Part shown: one piece after another, positions 17,803-25,447 of the stretch
Layout of the letters: every line of letters begins with the position of its first letter
Position numbering within the stretch: position 1 is the stretch's first letter
DNA from: Anoxybacillus thermarum
Lineage (GTDB): Bacteria > Bacillota > Bacilli > Bacillales > Anoxybacillaceae
Reading direction: 5' to 3'
Assembly: GCF_000836725.1 (NCBI RefSeq)
Contig: NZ_JXTH01000003.1
Location: 1 to 64,000 of the forward strand
Length of the DNA: 64,000 nucleotides
The notes under the pieces: generated by a model
Told to the model about the DNA's origin: nothing
The model's database searches: none
What the model saw: only the letters and a program-made list of their open reading frames with translations
Position numbers and translations under genes: made by a program

Positions 17803-19956
17803 TTGAAACAAATACAACATGCTCACAAAGCGAAGAAAAAGAAAAAACGAATGCAGTTGCCATTTCGGTTAAACGTGCTATTTTTTATCGTATTTTTACT
17901 CTTTTCTACGATTATTTTACGGTTAGGTGTCATTCAAATTGTTTATGGTGAACAATATCGAAAAGAAGTCGAGCGCACAGAAAATGTCACAGTCAATACA
18001 CCAGCACCGCGCGGAAAAATTTATGACCGTAACTATCAAGTCGTCGTCGATAACGAGCCGCTTCATGCGATTACGTATACACGCACACAAACAACGAAGC
18101 CATCGGAAATGATTGAAGTGGCTAAAAAGTTAGCTGCATATATTGAAAAGTCGACCGAACGCGTCACAGAGCGAGATATAAAAGATTATTGGATTTTGAC
18201 AAACGAAGAGAAAGCAAAAGAAAAGATTACTGAAAAAGAATGGAAGTTGTTTCGGGAAAAAAAATTAAAAGATAAAGACATTTATCAATTGCAACTCGAG
18301 CGCATTATAGAAGAAGATGTAAAAACGATTAAAGAACGTGAGCTTGAGGTTGTTGCTATTTTTCGGGAAATGAATAGTGGATACGCTTTAACCCCGCAAA
18401 TGATTAAAAATGAAGGAGTAACGGACGAAGAATATGCCGTTGTTAGTGAGCATTTAGAGGAGCTACCAGGTGTAGATGTGACGACAGATTGGAAACGCCA
18501 ATATGTATATGGTGATACGTTTCGTACAGTGCTTGGAAATATCACATCGTCAGAAGAAGGGTTGCCGCGCGAAAAGCTTGACTATTACTTAGCGCGGGAT
18601 TATAACCGAAATGACCGAGTAGGAAAAAGTTATATTGAAGCACAATATGAAGATGTATTGCGTGGGCAAAAGGCGAAAATAAAAAATGTGACTGATAAAG
18701 CAGGGAACATTATTGAAACGATTGAAATATCGCAAGGACAACGCGGAAAAGATATCGTTTTAACGATTGATATGGAATTACAAAAACGCGTCGAGCAAAT
18801 TATTGAGGAAGAATTAATGACAATGAAGCGACGCAGTGGAACAGAATTGCTTGATCGTGCTTTCGTTGTCATGATGGATCCAAATACAGGAGAAATTTTA
18901 TCGTTAGCTGGGAAACGATATACACGCGATGAAAACGGAAAAGTTGTATTAAAAGATTATGCCCTTGGGACGATTACATCTGCTTATGCGATGGGTTCAG
19001 CGGTAAAGGGTGCGACCGTATTGACAGGATTTCAAACCGGTGTCATTCAACCTGGCACGGTGCTGATTGACGAACCGTTATATATTAAAGGGACCCCGAC
19101 GAAAAAATCGCATAGCGGTATTCGTCCAGGACCGATGAACGATTTAAAAGCGCTTGAAATGTCGTCAAACGTTTATATGTTTAAAACAGCGATCGCTATT
19201 GCCGGTTCTACGTATCGCCCACATCAAGCGCTACCGATAAAAAAAGAAGCGTTTTCCATTATGCGACGCTACTTTAATCAGTTCGGTTTAGGGGTGAAAA
19301 CAGGCATTGATTTGCCTGGGGAAATTATCGGATGGCCGGGACAAAGTACACTTCCAGGACACTTGCTCGATTTAGCCATTGGACAGTTTGACGTATATAC
19401 ACCGATTCAAATGGCGCAATACGTCTCAACGATTGCGAATGGTGGATATCGCATTCAACCGCATGTTGTCAAAGAAATTCGTGAACCAATTAGCGAAAAA
19501 GATCAAATAGGTAACATCATCTACTCGTTCGAACCGAAAGTGTTAAACCGAATTGATATGAAAACAGAGTATATTGAGCGTGTGCGTGAAGGCTTTTATC
19601 GCGTCATGCATGGTTCAAACGGAACGGCGCGTGCCTTTTTCGCAAATGCTCCGTATGATCCAGCAGGGAAAACAGGAACGGCACAGGCGTTTTATGATGG
19701 ACCGATCAAGTCAAGACGAATGACACAAACATACAATTTAACGTTAGTTGGCTTTGCACCGTACAACAATCCAGAAGTAGCGTTTGCTGTCGTTGTGCCG
19801 TGGGTATATCAAAATGCGAGAAACCATTATCCGATCAATAACTACATCGGAAGAAAAATTTTAGACGCGTATTTTGAGTTGAAAAAACAGCGTCAATCTG
19901 GTGAACCATCTCCTACTGGACCGTTGAATAATGGCGAACAAACAATGGAAAGATAA
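17803..19956 (+). CDS. pbpA: Penicillin-binding protein 2A (class B transpeptidase)
   Basis: PBP2A crosslinks peptidoglycan of the cylindrical wall and acts with the elongasome. The 717 residues comprise a basic cytoplasmic tail, one membrane anchor (about 26-46), a dimerisation/pedestal domain and a transpeptidase domain. Active-site motifs are S399-A-V-K402, SSN in EMSSNVY and KTGTAQ. The TTG start at 17803 is supported by the near-perfect ribosome site AAAGGAGGTG; no other start is well placed. The length is normal for this subfamily. Confidence 0.94.
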   Translation: MKQIQHAHKAKKKKKRMQLPFRLNVLFFIVFLLFSTIILRLGVIQIVYGEQYRKEVERTENVTVNTPAPRGKIYDRNYQVVVDNEPLHAITYTRTQTTKPSEMIEVAKKLAAYIEKSTERVTERDIKDYWILTNEEKAKEKITEKEWKLFREKKLKDKDIYQLQLERIIEEDVKTIKERELEVVAIFREMNSGYALTPQMIKNEGVTDEEYAVVSEHLEELPGVDVTTDWKRQYVYGDTFRTVLGNITSSEEGLPREKLDYYLARDYNRNDRVGKSYIEAQYEDVLRGQKAKIKNVTDKAGNIIETIEISQGQRGKDIVLTIDMELQKRVEQIIEEELMTMKRRSGTELLDRAFVVMMDPNTGEILSLAGKRYTRDENGKVVLKDYALGTITSAYAMGSAVKGATVLTGFQTGVIQPGTVLIDEPLYIKGTPTKKSHSGIRPGPMNDLKALEMSSNVYMFKTAIAIAGSTYRPHQALPIKKEAFSIMRRYFNQFGLGVKTGIDLPGEIIGWPGQSTLPGHLLDLAIGQFDVYTPIQMAQYVSTIANGGYRIQPHVVKEIREPISEKDQIGNIIYSFEPKVLNRIDMKTEYIERVREGFYRVMHGSNGTARAFFANAPYDPAGKTGTAQAFYDGPIKSRRMTQTYNLTLVGFAPYNNPEVAFAVVVPWVYQNARNHYPINNYIGRKILDAYFELKKQRQSGEPSPTGPLNNGEQTMER

Positions 19957-19967
19957 AAGAAAGCGAA

Positions 19968-20006
19968 TTTACAAAAGCTTAACATTCGTTTAAAACGAAT
20001 TTAATA
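19968..20006 (+). promoter_or_regulatory. PhoP box and promoter region of pstS
   Basis: Four TTWACA-like repeats start at 19968 (TTTACA), 19979 (TTAACA), 19990 (TTAAAA) and 20001 (TTAATA), with exact 11-bp spacing. This is the PhoP binding pattern of Bacillus Pho-regulon promoters. TATAAC (20021-20026) is the likely -10. The operon should therefore be induced by phosphate starvation through PhoPR. Confidence 0.88.
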
Positions 20007-20069
20007 CCTTTCCATTATTCTATAACTCGTGGGACAAAACAAAACAAAAAAGTAGGGGGAAATCAAAAG

Positions 20070-21044
20070 ATGAAGAAAAACAAATGGTTTGCACTCGCAA
20101 GTGTAACGAGCGCTGTACTAGCATTTACAACAGCATGTGGTGGCGGCGCTGAGCAAGGCGACGAAAATGGTGGAGAAAACGGCGGAGAAAAGCTAAGCGG
20201 TAACGTTGTTGTTGATGGATCGTCGACGGTTTACCCAATTTTAGAAGCAGCCGCTGAAACGTATGCGGGTGAACAACCAGATGTGCAAGTGTCTGTCGGT
20301 TTATCTGGAACGGGAGGCGGATTTGAAAAATTTACAAAAGGGGAAACGGATCTTTCAAACGCTTCTCGTCCAATTAAGGATGAAGAAAAGAAAGCTGCTG
20401 AACAAAACGGCATTGAGTTCGAAGAATTTAAAGTTGCTTTTGACGGTCTTTCTGTTTTAGTAAACAAAGATAACGACTGGGTTGATTATTTAACGGTTGA
20501 CGAATTAAAGAAGATTTTTACGTCAGGTGCAGTAAATGGTGACGACAAAGTGAAATGGTCAGACATTCGTCCAGAATGGCCGAATGAAGAAATTAAATTG
20601 TTCTCTCCAGGACATGACTCAGGTACGTTTGACTATTTTGATGAAGTCATTTTAGATGGACAACCGTTAAATAAAACAGCGCAATTATCTGAAGACGACA
20701 ACGTCCTTGTTCAAGGAATTTCAGGCGATAAAAATGCTCTTGGCTACTTCGGGTATGCGTATTATGTTGAAAACAAAGATAAATTAAAAGTTGTTCCAAT
20801 CGATAATGGAAACGGTCCTATTGAACCAACGAACGACACAGTTCGAAGCGGCGAGTATGCGCCACTTTCCCGTCCGCTATTCGTCTATGCGAATACAAAA
20901 TCATTAAAAGAAAAACCTCACGTATATGATTTCATGAAATACTTATTAGAAAACGGTGCAGAGTTTTCTGAAGAAGTAGGCTATGTGGCACTTCCACAAG
21001 AAGAATATGAAGAGCAACTGAAGAAACTTGAAGGATTAAAATAA
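20070..21044 (+). CDS. pstS: Phosphate-binding lipoprotein PstS
   Basis: PstS captures phosphate outside the membrane and delivers it to PstCA. The precursor has 324 residues. The signal peptide ends at a lipobox-like TTAC with Cys23 as the lipid anchor, followed by a flexible Gly/Glu-rich spacer (24-45). Phosphate-contacting motifs of the family are visible (VDGSSTVYP, SRPIKDEE, GHDSGTFDYF). Ribosome site GTAGGGGGAAAT precedes the ATG. A PhoP box lies upstream, and a stem-loop after the stop probably sets a higher PstS level than the rest of the operon. Confidence 0.95.
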   Translation: MKKNKWFALASVTSAVLAFTTACGGGAEQGDENGGENGGEKLSGNVVVDGSSTVYPILEAAAETYAGEQPDVQVSVGLSGTGGGFEKFTKGETDLSNASRPIKDEEKKAAEQNGIEFEEFKVAFDGLSVLVNKDNDWVDYLTVDELKKIFTSGAVNGDDKVKWSDIRPEWPNEEIKLFSPGHDSGTFDYFDEVILDGQPLNKTAQLSEDDNVLVQGISGDKNALGYFGYAYYVENKDKLKVVPIDNGNGPIEPTNDTVRSGEYAPLSRPLFVYANTKSLKEKPHVYDFMKYLLENGAEFSEEVGYVALPQEEYEEQLKKLEGLK

Positions 21045-21078
21045 CAAAGCGTAGAGATTAAAATAACAAAGCGTAGAG
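21035..21078 (+). repeat. Perfect 22-bp tandem duplication over the pstS stop
   Basis: The unit GATTAAAATAACAAAGCGTAGA occurs at 21035-21056 and again, unchanged, at 21057-21078. The first copy contains the pstS stop codon. Being perfect, it looks like a recent slippage duplication, and it is neutral for the protein. Confidence 0.95.
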
Positions 21079-21111
21079 ATGAGAAGCGAAACTACCGTCG
21101 CTTCTCATCTT
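21078..21111 (+). other. Intercistronic stem-loop between pstS and pstC
   Basis: AGATGAGAAGCGA (21078-21090) pairs perfectly with TCGCTTCTCATCT (21099-21111), 13 bp with an 8-base loop and no long T-run. It may protect the 3' end of pstS mRNA or partly terminate it, as seen for the B. subtilis pst operon. Confidence 0.8.
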
Positions 21112-21141
21112 TCCATGAATTTGGAAAGGGGTTTTCATGCT

Positions 21142-22092
21142 ATGGCGATGACAAATGGGAATCGTTCATATTCTGTTCGTGAAATGATTAAAGAGAATAA
21201 GAAAAAGCAAAACGGACAGCAGTTTATTGAATGGTTAATGCCAAAATTGTTGTTGTTGACGGCGACAATTTCTGTATTAACGACAATCGGCATTTTATTT
21301 ACGTTATTGTTTGAAACGTTTATTTTTTTTGAAAGGGTATCTATTGTAGAATTTTTAACAAGCAAAGAGTGGTTGCCTTGGAATGAAGAAACCGGATCGT
21401 TTGGTGTTGCTCCGCTTGTGACTGGAACCCTTTTAACGACAGCAATTGCAATGCTTGTAGCAATTCCGATCGGTTTAGCTTCAGCGATTTACTTGAGTGA
21501 GTATGCGTCTGAAAAAACAAGAAAAATACTGAAACCGATATTAGAAGTATTGGCGGGAATCCCGACGATTGTGTACGGATTTTTTGCATTAACATTCGTT
21601 ACACCGCTTTTGCAAAAAATTATTCCTGATTTAGGAATTTTTAATGCGTTAAGCCCAGGAATTGTCATGGGGGTTATGATTATTCCGATGGTTGCTTCCT
21701 TATCTGAAGATGCGATGAGTTCTGTGCCGAATTCGATTCGTGAGGGAGCGCTCGGTCTTGGATCGACAAAACTAGAAGTGGCATTGAAAGTCGTTCTTCC
21801 TGCAGCGGCGTCAGGTATTGCGGCATCGTTTATGCTTGCCATTTCCCGTGCTGTCGGTGAGACGATGATTGTAGCAGTAGCGGGTGGTTCATCTCCTGTC
21901 TTTACATTTGATGTAACGAAATCGATTCAAACATTAACAGCGTACATTGTTCAAGTGACAACAGGAGATGCAGGGTATGGTACAACGGTTTATTACAGCA
22001 TCTATGCAGTCGGCATGACGCTTTTTGTATTTACGTTGACCATGAACTTACTCGCACAATACATTTCTCGTCGCTTTAGGGAGGAGTATTAA
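21142..22092 (+). CDS. pstC: Phosphate ABC transporter permease PstC
   Basis: One of two membrane subunits of the high-affinity phosphate importer, 316 residues with about six membrane segments. The permease motif that docks the ATPase appears as EGALGLGSTKLEVALKVVLPAAASGI. I choose the ATG at 21142, which has GGAAAGGGG before it; an upstream frame to 21079 would run through the stem-loop. It ends two bases before the pstA start. Confidence 0.9.
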   Translation: MAMTNGNRSYSVREMIKENKKKQNGQQFIEWLMPKLLLLTATISVLTTIGILFTLLFETFIFFERVSIVEFLTSKEWLPWNEETGSFGVAPLVTGTLLTTAIAMLVAIPIGLASAIYLSEYASEKTRKILKPILEVLAGIPTIVYGFFALTFVTPLLQKIIPDLGIFNALSPGIVMGVMIIPMVASLSEDAMSSVPNSIREGALGLGSTKLEVALKVVLPAAASGIAASFMLAISRAVGETMIVAVAGGSSPVFTFDVTKSIQTLTAYIVQVTTGDAGYGTTVYYSIYAVGMTLFVFTLTMNLLAQYISRRFREEY

Positions 22093-22094
22093 TC

Positions 22095-22976
22095 ATGGAG
22101 AAGTTAATTGATAAACAACGTGTCGTTCGATATATGAGCAGTCGTCTGTTGCGCAACAATGTGTTAAAACTTTTATTTTTCTTAGCGACGTTGTTTGGAC
22201 TTATTGTTCTCGTCGTTCTTCTATATCGGATATTCACTCAAGCAATTGGCTGGCTAAATATCGACTTTTTAAATAACTTTCCGTCTCGCCGTCCTGAAAA
22301 TGCAGGGATTAAAGCGGGATTAGTCGGTTCACTATGGTTGATGATCATCGTTGCTCCTGTTTCACTCATCATTGGGGTTGGAACAGCAATTTACCTAGAG
22401 GAATATGCGAAAAAAAACCGTTTTACTGATTTTATTCAAACAAACATTTCGAACTTAGCAGGTGTTCCGTCGATCGTATTCGGTTTGCTCGGTTTGACGA
22501 TTTTCGTTCGTGAATTAAATTTAGGGCGGAGCATTTTAGCAGCAGGTTTGACGATGAGCTTGCTCGTTCTTCCTGTCATTGTCGTTGCAGCGCAAGAAGC
22601 GATTCGCGCCGTGCCGAATCAATTGCGTGAAGCATCATATGGTATGGGAGCAACGAAATGGCAAACGATTTATCGCATCGTTCTTCCAGCAGCGATCCCA
22701 GGTATTTTAACAGGCAGTATTTTAGCTTTATCTCGTGCGATTGGTGAAACAGCACCGCTTGTCGTTTTAGGTATTCCGACGTTTTTAGCTTATTTGCCAC
22801 GAGGTATTCTTGATACATTTACGGTTATGCCAATGCAAATTTATAACTGGACGTCGCGTCCGCAAGCTGATTTCCAACATGTAGCGGCAGCTGGAATTGT
22901 CGTATTGCTCGTTGTGCTCATCTTTATGAACTCGATTGCCATTTTCATTCGCAACAAGTTTCAAAAACGTTATTAA
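22095..22976 (+). CDS. pstA: Phosphate ABC transporter permease PstA
   Basis: Second membrane subunit of the phosphate importer, 293 residues with about six membrane segments. The docking motif is REASYGMGATKWQTIYRIVLPAAIPGI, and the conserved SRAIGETAPLVV segment follows. The ribosome site GGGAGGAG lies in the pstC tail, so translation of the two permeases is tightly coupled and gives equal amounts. Confidence 0.95.
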   Translation: MEKLIDKQRVVRYMSSRLLRNNVLKLLFFLATLFGLIVLVVLLYRIFTQAIGWLNIDFLNNFPSRRPENAGIKAGLVGSLWLMIIVAPVSLIIGVGTAIYLEEYAKKNRFTDFIQTNISNLAGVPSIVFGLLGLTIFVRELNLGRSILAAGLTMSLLVLPVIVVAAQEAIRAVPNQLREASYGMGATKWQTIYRIVLPAAIPGILTGSILALSRAIGETAPLVVLGIPTFLAYLPRGILDTFTVMPMQIYNWTSRPQADFQHVAAAGIVVLLVVLIFMNSIAIFIRNKFQKRY

Positions 22977-23002
22977 TTGGGCGTTGAAAGGGGAACTTAC
23001 TC

Positions 23003-23815
23003 ATGGAATTAACAGTTGTAAAAGAACGTAAAAATAAGCAAACTGAAGAACAAGGCGAAAAAAACGTGGTGTATCGCACGAAAAATTTAAATTTATGGTA
23101 CGGCGAACATCATGCGTTAAAAAATATTGATTTAGATATTTACGAAAATGAAGTAACAGCGATTATCGGTCCGTCAGGATGCGGAAAATCAACGTATATT
23201 AAAACGTTAAACCGAATGATTGAACTCGTGCCGGGCGTGCGTACATCTGGAGAAATTACGTATCGCGGTCGCAACATTTTTGATAAATCATATCGTGTAG
23301 AAGAATTGCGTACGCAAGTTGGAATGGTATTCCAAAAGCCGAATCCGTTCCCGAAATCGATTTATGATAATGTGGCATACGGTCCGCGCATTCACGGTAT
23401 TCGTGATAAGAAAATTTTAGATGAAATCGTTGAGAAAAGTTTACGCGGTGCAGCCATTTGGGATGAAGTAAAAGACCGCTTGAATACGAATGCATATGGA
23501 TTATCAGGCGGTCAACAACAACGTTTATGTATCGCGCGTTGTTTAGCGATTGAGCCAGATGTTATTTTAATGGATGAACCAACATCGGCGCTTGACCCTA
23601 TTTCAACATTAAAAGTAGAAGAGCTTGTTCAAGAATTAAAGAAAAACTATAGTATTATTATCGTCACACATAACATGCAACAAGCTGCTCGTATTTCTGA
23701 TAAAACGGCCTTCTTCTTAAACGGTGAAGTGATTGAGTATAGCGATACAGATAAACTATTCTCGAATCCAGACGATAAACGAACAGAAGATTACATTACA
23801 GGTCGATTTGGATAA
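23003..23815 (+). CDS. pstB: Phosphate ABC transporter ATPase PstB
   Basis: ATP-hydrolysing subunit of the phosphate importer, 270 residues. Walker [10 protein letters not shown], the PstB-typical [17 protein letters not shown], the signature [13 protein letters not shown], Walker [14 protein letters not shown] and the switch His in VTHNMQQ are all present. The N-terminus carries a charged extension ([15 protein letters not shown]) before the core. B. subtilis has two pstB genes here, while this window has a single one. A terminator separates it from phoU. Confidence 0.95.
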   Translation: MELTVVKERKNKQTEEQGEKNVVYRTKNLNLWYGEHHALKNIDLDIYENEVTAIIGPSGCGKSTYIKTLNRMIELVPGVRTSGEITYRGRNIFDKSYRVEELRTQVGMVFQKPNPFPKSIYDNVAYGPRIHGIRDKKILDEIVEKSLRGAAIWDEVKDRLNTNAYGLSGGQQQRLCIARCLAIEPDVILMDEPTSALDPISTLKVEELVQELKKNYSIIIVTHNMQQAARISDKTAFFLNGEVIEYSDTDKLFSNPDDKRTEDYITGRFG

Positions 23816-23822
23816 TCGGATC

Positions 23823-23854
23823 AAAATCGTGCGGGTACGCTCGCACGATTTTTT
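23823..23854 (+). terminator. Terminator between pstB and phoU
   Basis: AAAATCGTGCG (23823-23833) pairs with CGCACGATTTT (23842-23852) and is followed by T. phoU may be expressed by read-through or from its own promoter. Confidence 0.85.
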
Positions 23855-23877
23855 CAAAATAAAAGGGGGGAGTCAAC

Positions 23878-24537
23878 ATGGCTGTACGTGAAAAATTTGA
23901 TGACGATTTACAAACGTTGCGTGATCAACTATTACAGCTCGGAAGTCTGGCAGAAATCGCATTAACTCAATCGTTTGAAGCATTAAAAACAAAAAATAAC
24001 GATTTAGCATTACAAGTGCTTGAGAACGATACAAAAATTGATTTGCTTGATGAGGAAATTAACGATTTTGCGATTTTATTAATTGCAAAACAGCAGCCAG
24101 TTGCCATTGATTTGCGCCGCATTATTGTCGCCATTAAAATTGCCACAGATGTTGAACGCATGGCAGACTTTGCAGTCAATATTGCAAAATCAGCCATTCG
24201 CATCGGCCAACAGCCGTTTGTCATTTCGCTAAATAAGTTAGAAAAAATGCACGACATCGCGGTAAATATGCTTTCGTTAACGTTAAAAGCATATTACGAG
24301 GAGGATGTCGTCGCTGCGAAAAAAGTAGCCGATATGGATGATGAAGTCGATCGTCTGTACGGTGAAATCATTCGGGAGTTGCTTGAACACACAAAAGCAC
24401 ATCCAGATGCGATGTCGCAAATTACTCAGCTCTCGTTTACAGCACGTTACATCGAGCGCATTGCAGACCATGCGACAAACATTGCTGAAAACGTATTTTA
24501 TTTAGTCAAAGGGAAACATTATGATTTGAATGACTAA
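23878..24537 (+). CDS. phoU: Phosphate signalling protein PhoU
   Basis: PhoU is a helical-bundle protein that links the Pst transporter to the PhoR kinase and limits phosphate uptake. The 219 residues form two PhoU repeats, each with the metal-binding pattern E/DxxxD (DEEINDFAILLIAKQQPVA and DDEVDRLYGEII) and the ATDVERMADFAVNIA and ARYIERIADHATNIAE motifs. AAAAGGGGGGAG is the ribosome site. B. subtilis lacks phoU at its pst locus, whereas thermophilic Bacillaceae carry it. Confidence 0.93.
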   Translation: MAVREKFDDDLQTLRDQLLQLGSLAEIALTQSFEALKTKNNDLALQVLENDTKIDLLDEEINDFAILLIAKQQPVAIDLRRIIVAIKIATDVERMADFAVNIAKSAIRIGQQPFVISLNKLEKMHDIAVNMLSLTLKAYYEEDVVAAKKVADMDDEVDRLYGEIIRELLEHTKAHPDAMSQITQLSFTARYIERIADHATNIAENVFYLVKGKHYDLND

Positions 24538-24542
24538 ATGAA

Positions 24543-24580
24543 AAGGATGTCCTCGCGCGTGCGTGGACATCCTTATTTCG
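24543..24580. terminator. Terminator between phoU and yqzC
   Basis: AAGGATGTCC (24543-24552) pairs with GGACATCCTT (24565-24574); a short T-rich run follows. The yqzC stop lies within the right arm. Confidence 0.8.
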
Positions 24581-24989
24581 TTATTTTTCGTGCAATTTGT
24601 TCATAAGACATGTCGCTTGTTATGACGTATGTGCCAGGGCGTACCGCGCGCGTTAATTCATGTGCATCTAAATATGTTAAAAACGACTGGGCATCATCAA
24701 TAATATGCGCTTGTTGTAGACGCTCTGCAATGTCACGACTTGATTCCCCCTTAGCGATTGTTAACGTATAAATGTACGTTTCTTTTTGAGGCGGTGTTGT
24801 TTTTTCTGTTTCTTTTTTTAATTTTTCTAGTGCATCCGCTAGTTCGTTTCGTTCAGCAACGAGCTGTTCATATTGTTTTTCGCTTACGGTATTATTTTTT
24901 GATTGGTTATGATTTGTATAGTAAATTGTAGCGATTATCGTTGTAGCAAACAATATCCCAGCCGCAAAGGCACGCGTTGTCCGTTTCAT
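24573..24989 (-). CDS. yqzC: YqzC membrane-anchored protein
   Basis: 138 residues: an N-terminal membrane segment (about 7-25), a charged coiled-coil linker (35-65) and a C-terminal domain (about 70-138, TLTIAKGESSRDIAERLQQAHIIDDAQSFLTYLD ... RPGTYVITSDMSYEQIARKIT) that resembles the LysM-like sub-domain at the N-terminus of MltG-type lytic transglycosylases. The catalytic MltG domain is absent, so it is not an enzyme of that kind. Position and pairing with yqzD match B. subtilis. It starts inside the yqzD stop (ATGA overlap). Confidence 0.75.
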   Translation of the reverse strand: MKRTTRAFAAGILFATTIIATIYYTNHNQSKNNTVSEKQYEQLVAERNELADALEKLKKETEKTTPPQKETYIYTLTIAKGESSRDIAERLQQAHIIDDAQSFLTYLDAHELTRAVRPGTYVITSDMSYEQIARKITK

Positions 24990-25312
24990 CGTTCATTCCT
25001 CGCGATCATTATATTCACCTCATCTATCGGCATGTTGAGCTTACGAGCAATTTGCTCTTTTGTCCACCCTTGTTTATATAAGTGAGCAATTTGCTCTTCA
25101 TTCGAAAATGGCTCGATTCCGACAAGCAACTCTTCTTCAAGTGCTTTTACTCTCTTTTTTACTTCGTATAATTGTTGCATCGTCGATAATGTTAGCTGTT
25201 CTACTTGTTCTTCTACTTCTTTGACGGGATCTTTTTGGAAGAAAGAAATAAGCAATAGTATGATAGCAAAAGAAGCGAGTCCAATAAATGCATATTCGAT
25301 CATGTTTTTCAC
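24986..25312 (-). CDS. yqzD: YqzD membrane-anchored protein with C-terminal HTH-like end
   Basis: 108 residues: an N-terminal membrane segment (about 6-24), a heptad-patterned coiled coil (29-65) and a C-terminal helix-turn-helix-like region (GWTKEQIARKLNMPIDEVNIMIA). The HTH-like end of a membrane-anchored protein is odd, but it is a general YqzD-type feature as far as I recall. It precedes yqzC with a 4-base overlap, so the two probably act together. Function is unknown. Confidence 0.72.
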   Translation of the reverse strand: MKNMIEYAFIGLASFAIILLLISFFQKDPVKEVEEQVEQLTLSTMQQLYEVKKRVKALEEELLVGIEPFSNEEQIAHLYKQGWTKEQIARKLNMPIDEVNIMIARNER

Positions 25313-25382
25313 CCCACTTTATTATACATAGGAATGCAGCGATCATGCATCATTTTCGTGTCAAATCGACAATTTTCATCTA

Positions 25383-25411
25383 TTGTCTGCAAGTAGCTGT
25401 CATGATATGAT
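25383..25411 (+). promoter_or_regulatory. Sigma-A-type promoter of the nucleotidyltransferase fusion gene
   Basis: TTGTCT (25383-25388), 17 bp, TATGAT (25406-25411), about 36 bp before the GTG start. Confidence 0.78.
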
Positions 25412-25447
25412 GGAAAAAAGTGTGCTTTCACTTGGGGGGGATATGTT

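Noticed and set aside
17766-17951. 61-residue ORF at the pbpA start
   Set aside because: It is out of frame with pbpA and contains the pbpA ribosome site; the TTG at 17803 gives the family-typical protein.
24573-24989. yqzC as an MltG lytic transglycosylase
   Set aside because: Only the small LysM-like sub-domain is present; the catalytic domain is absent and the protein is far too short.
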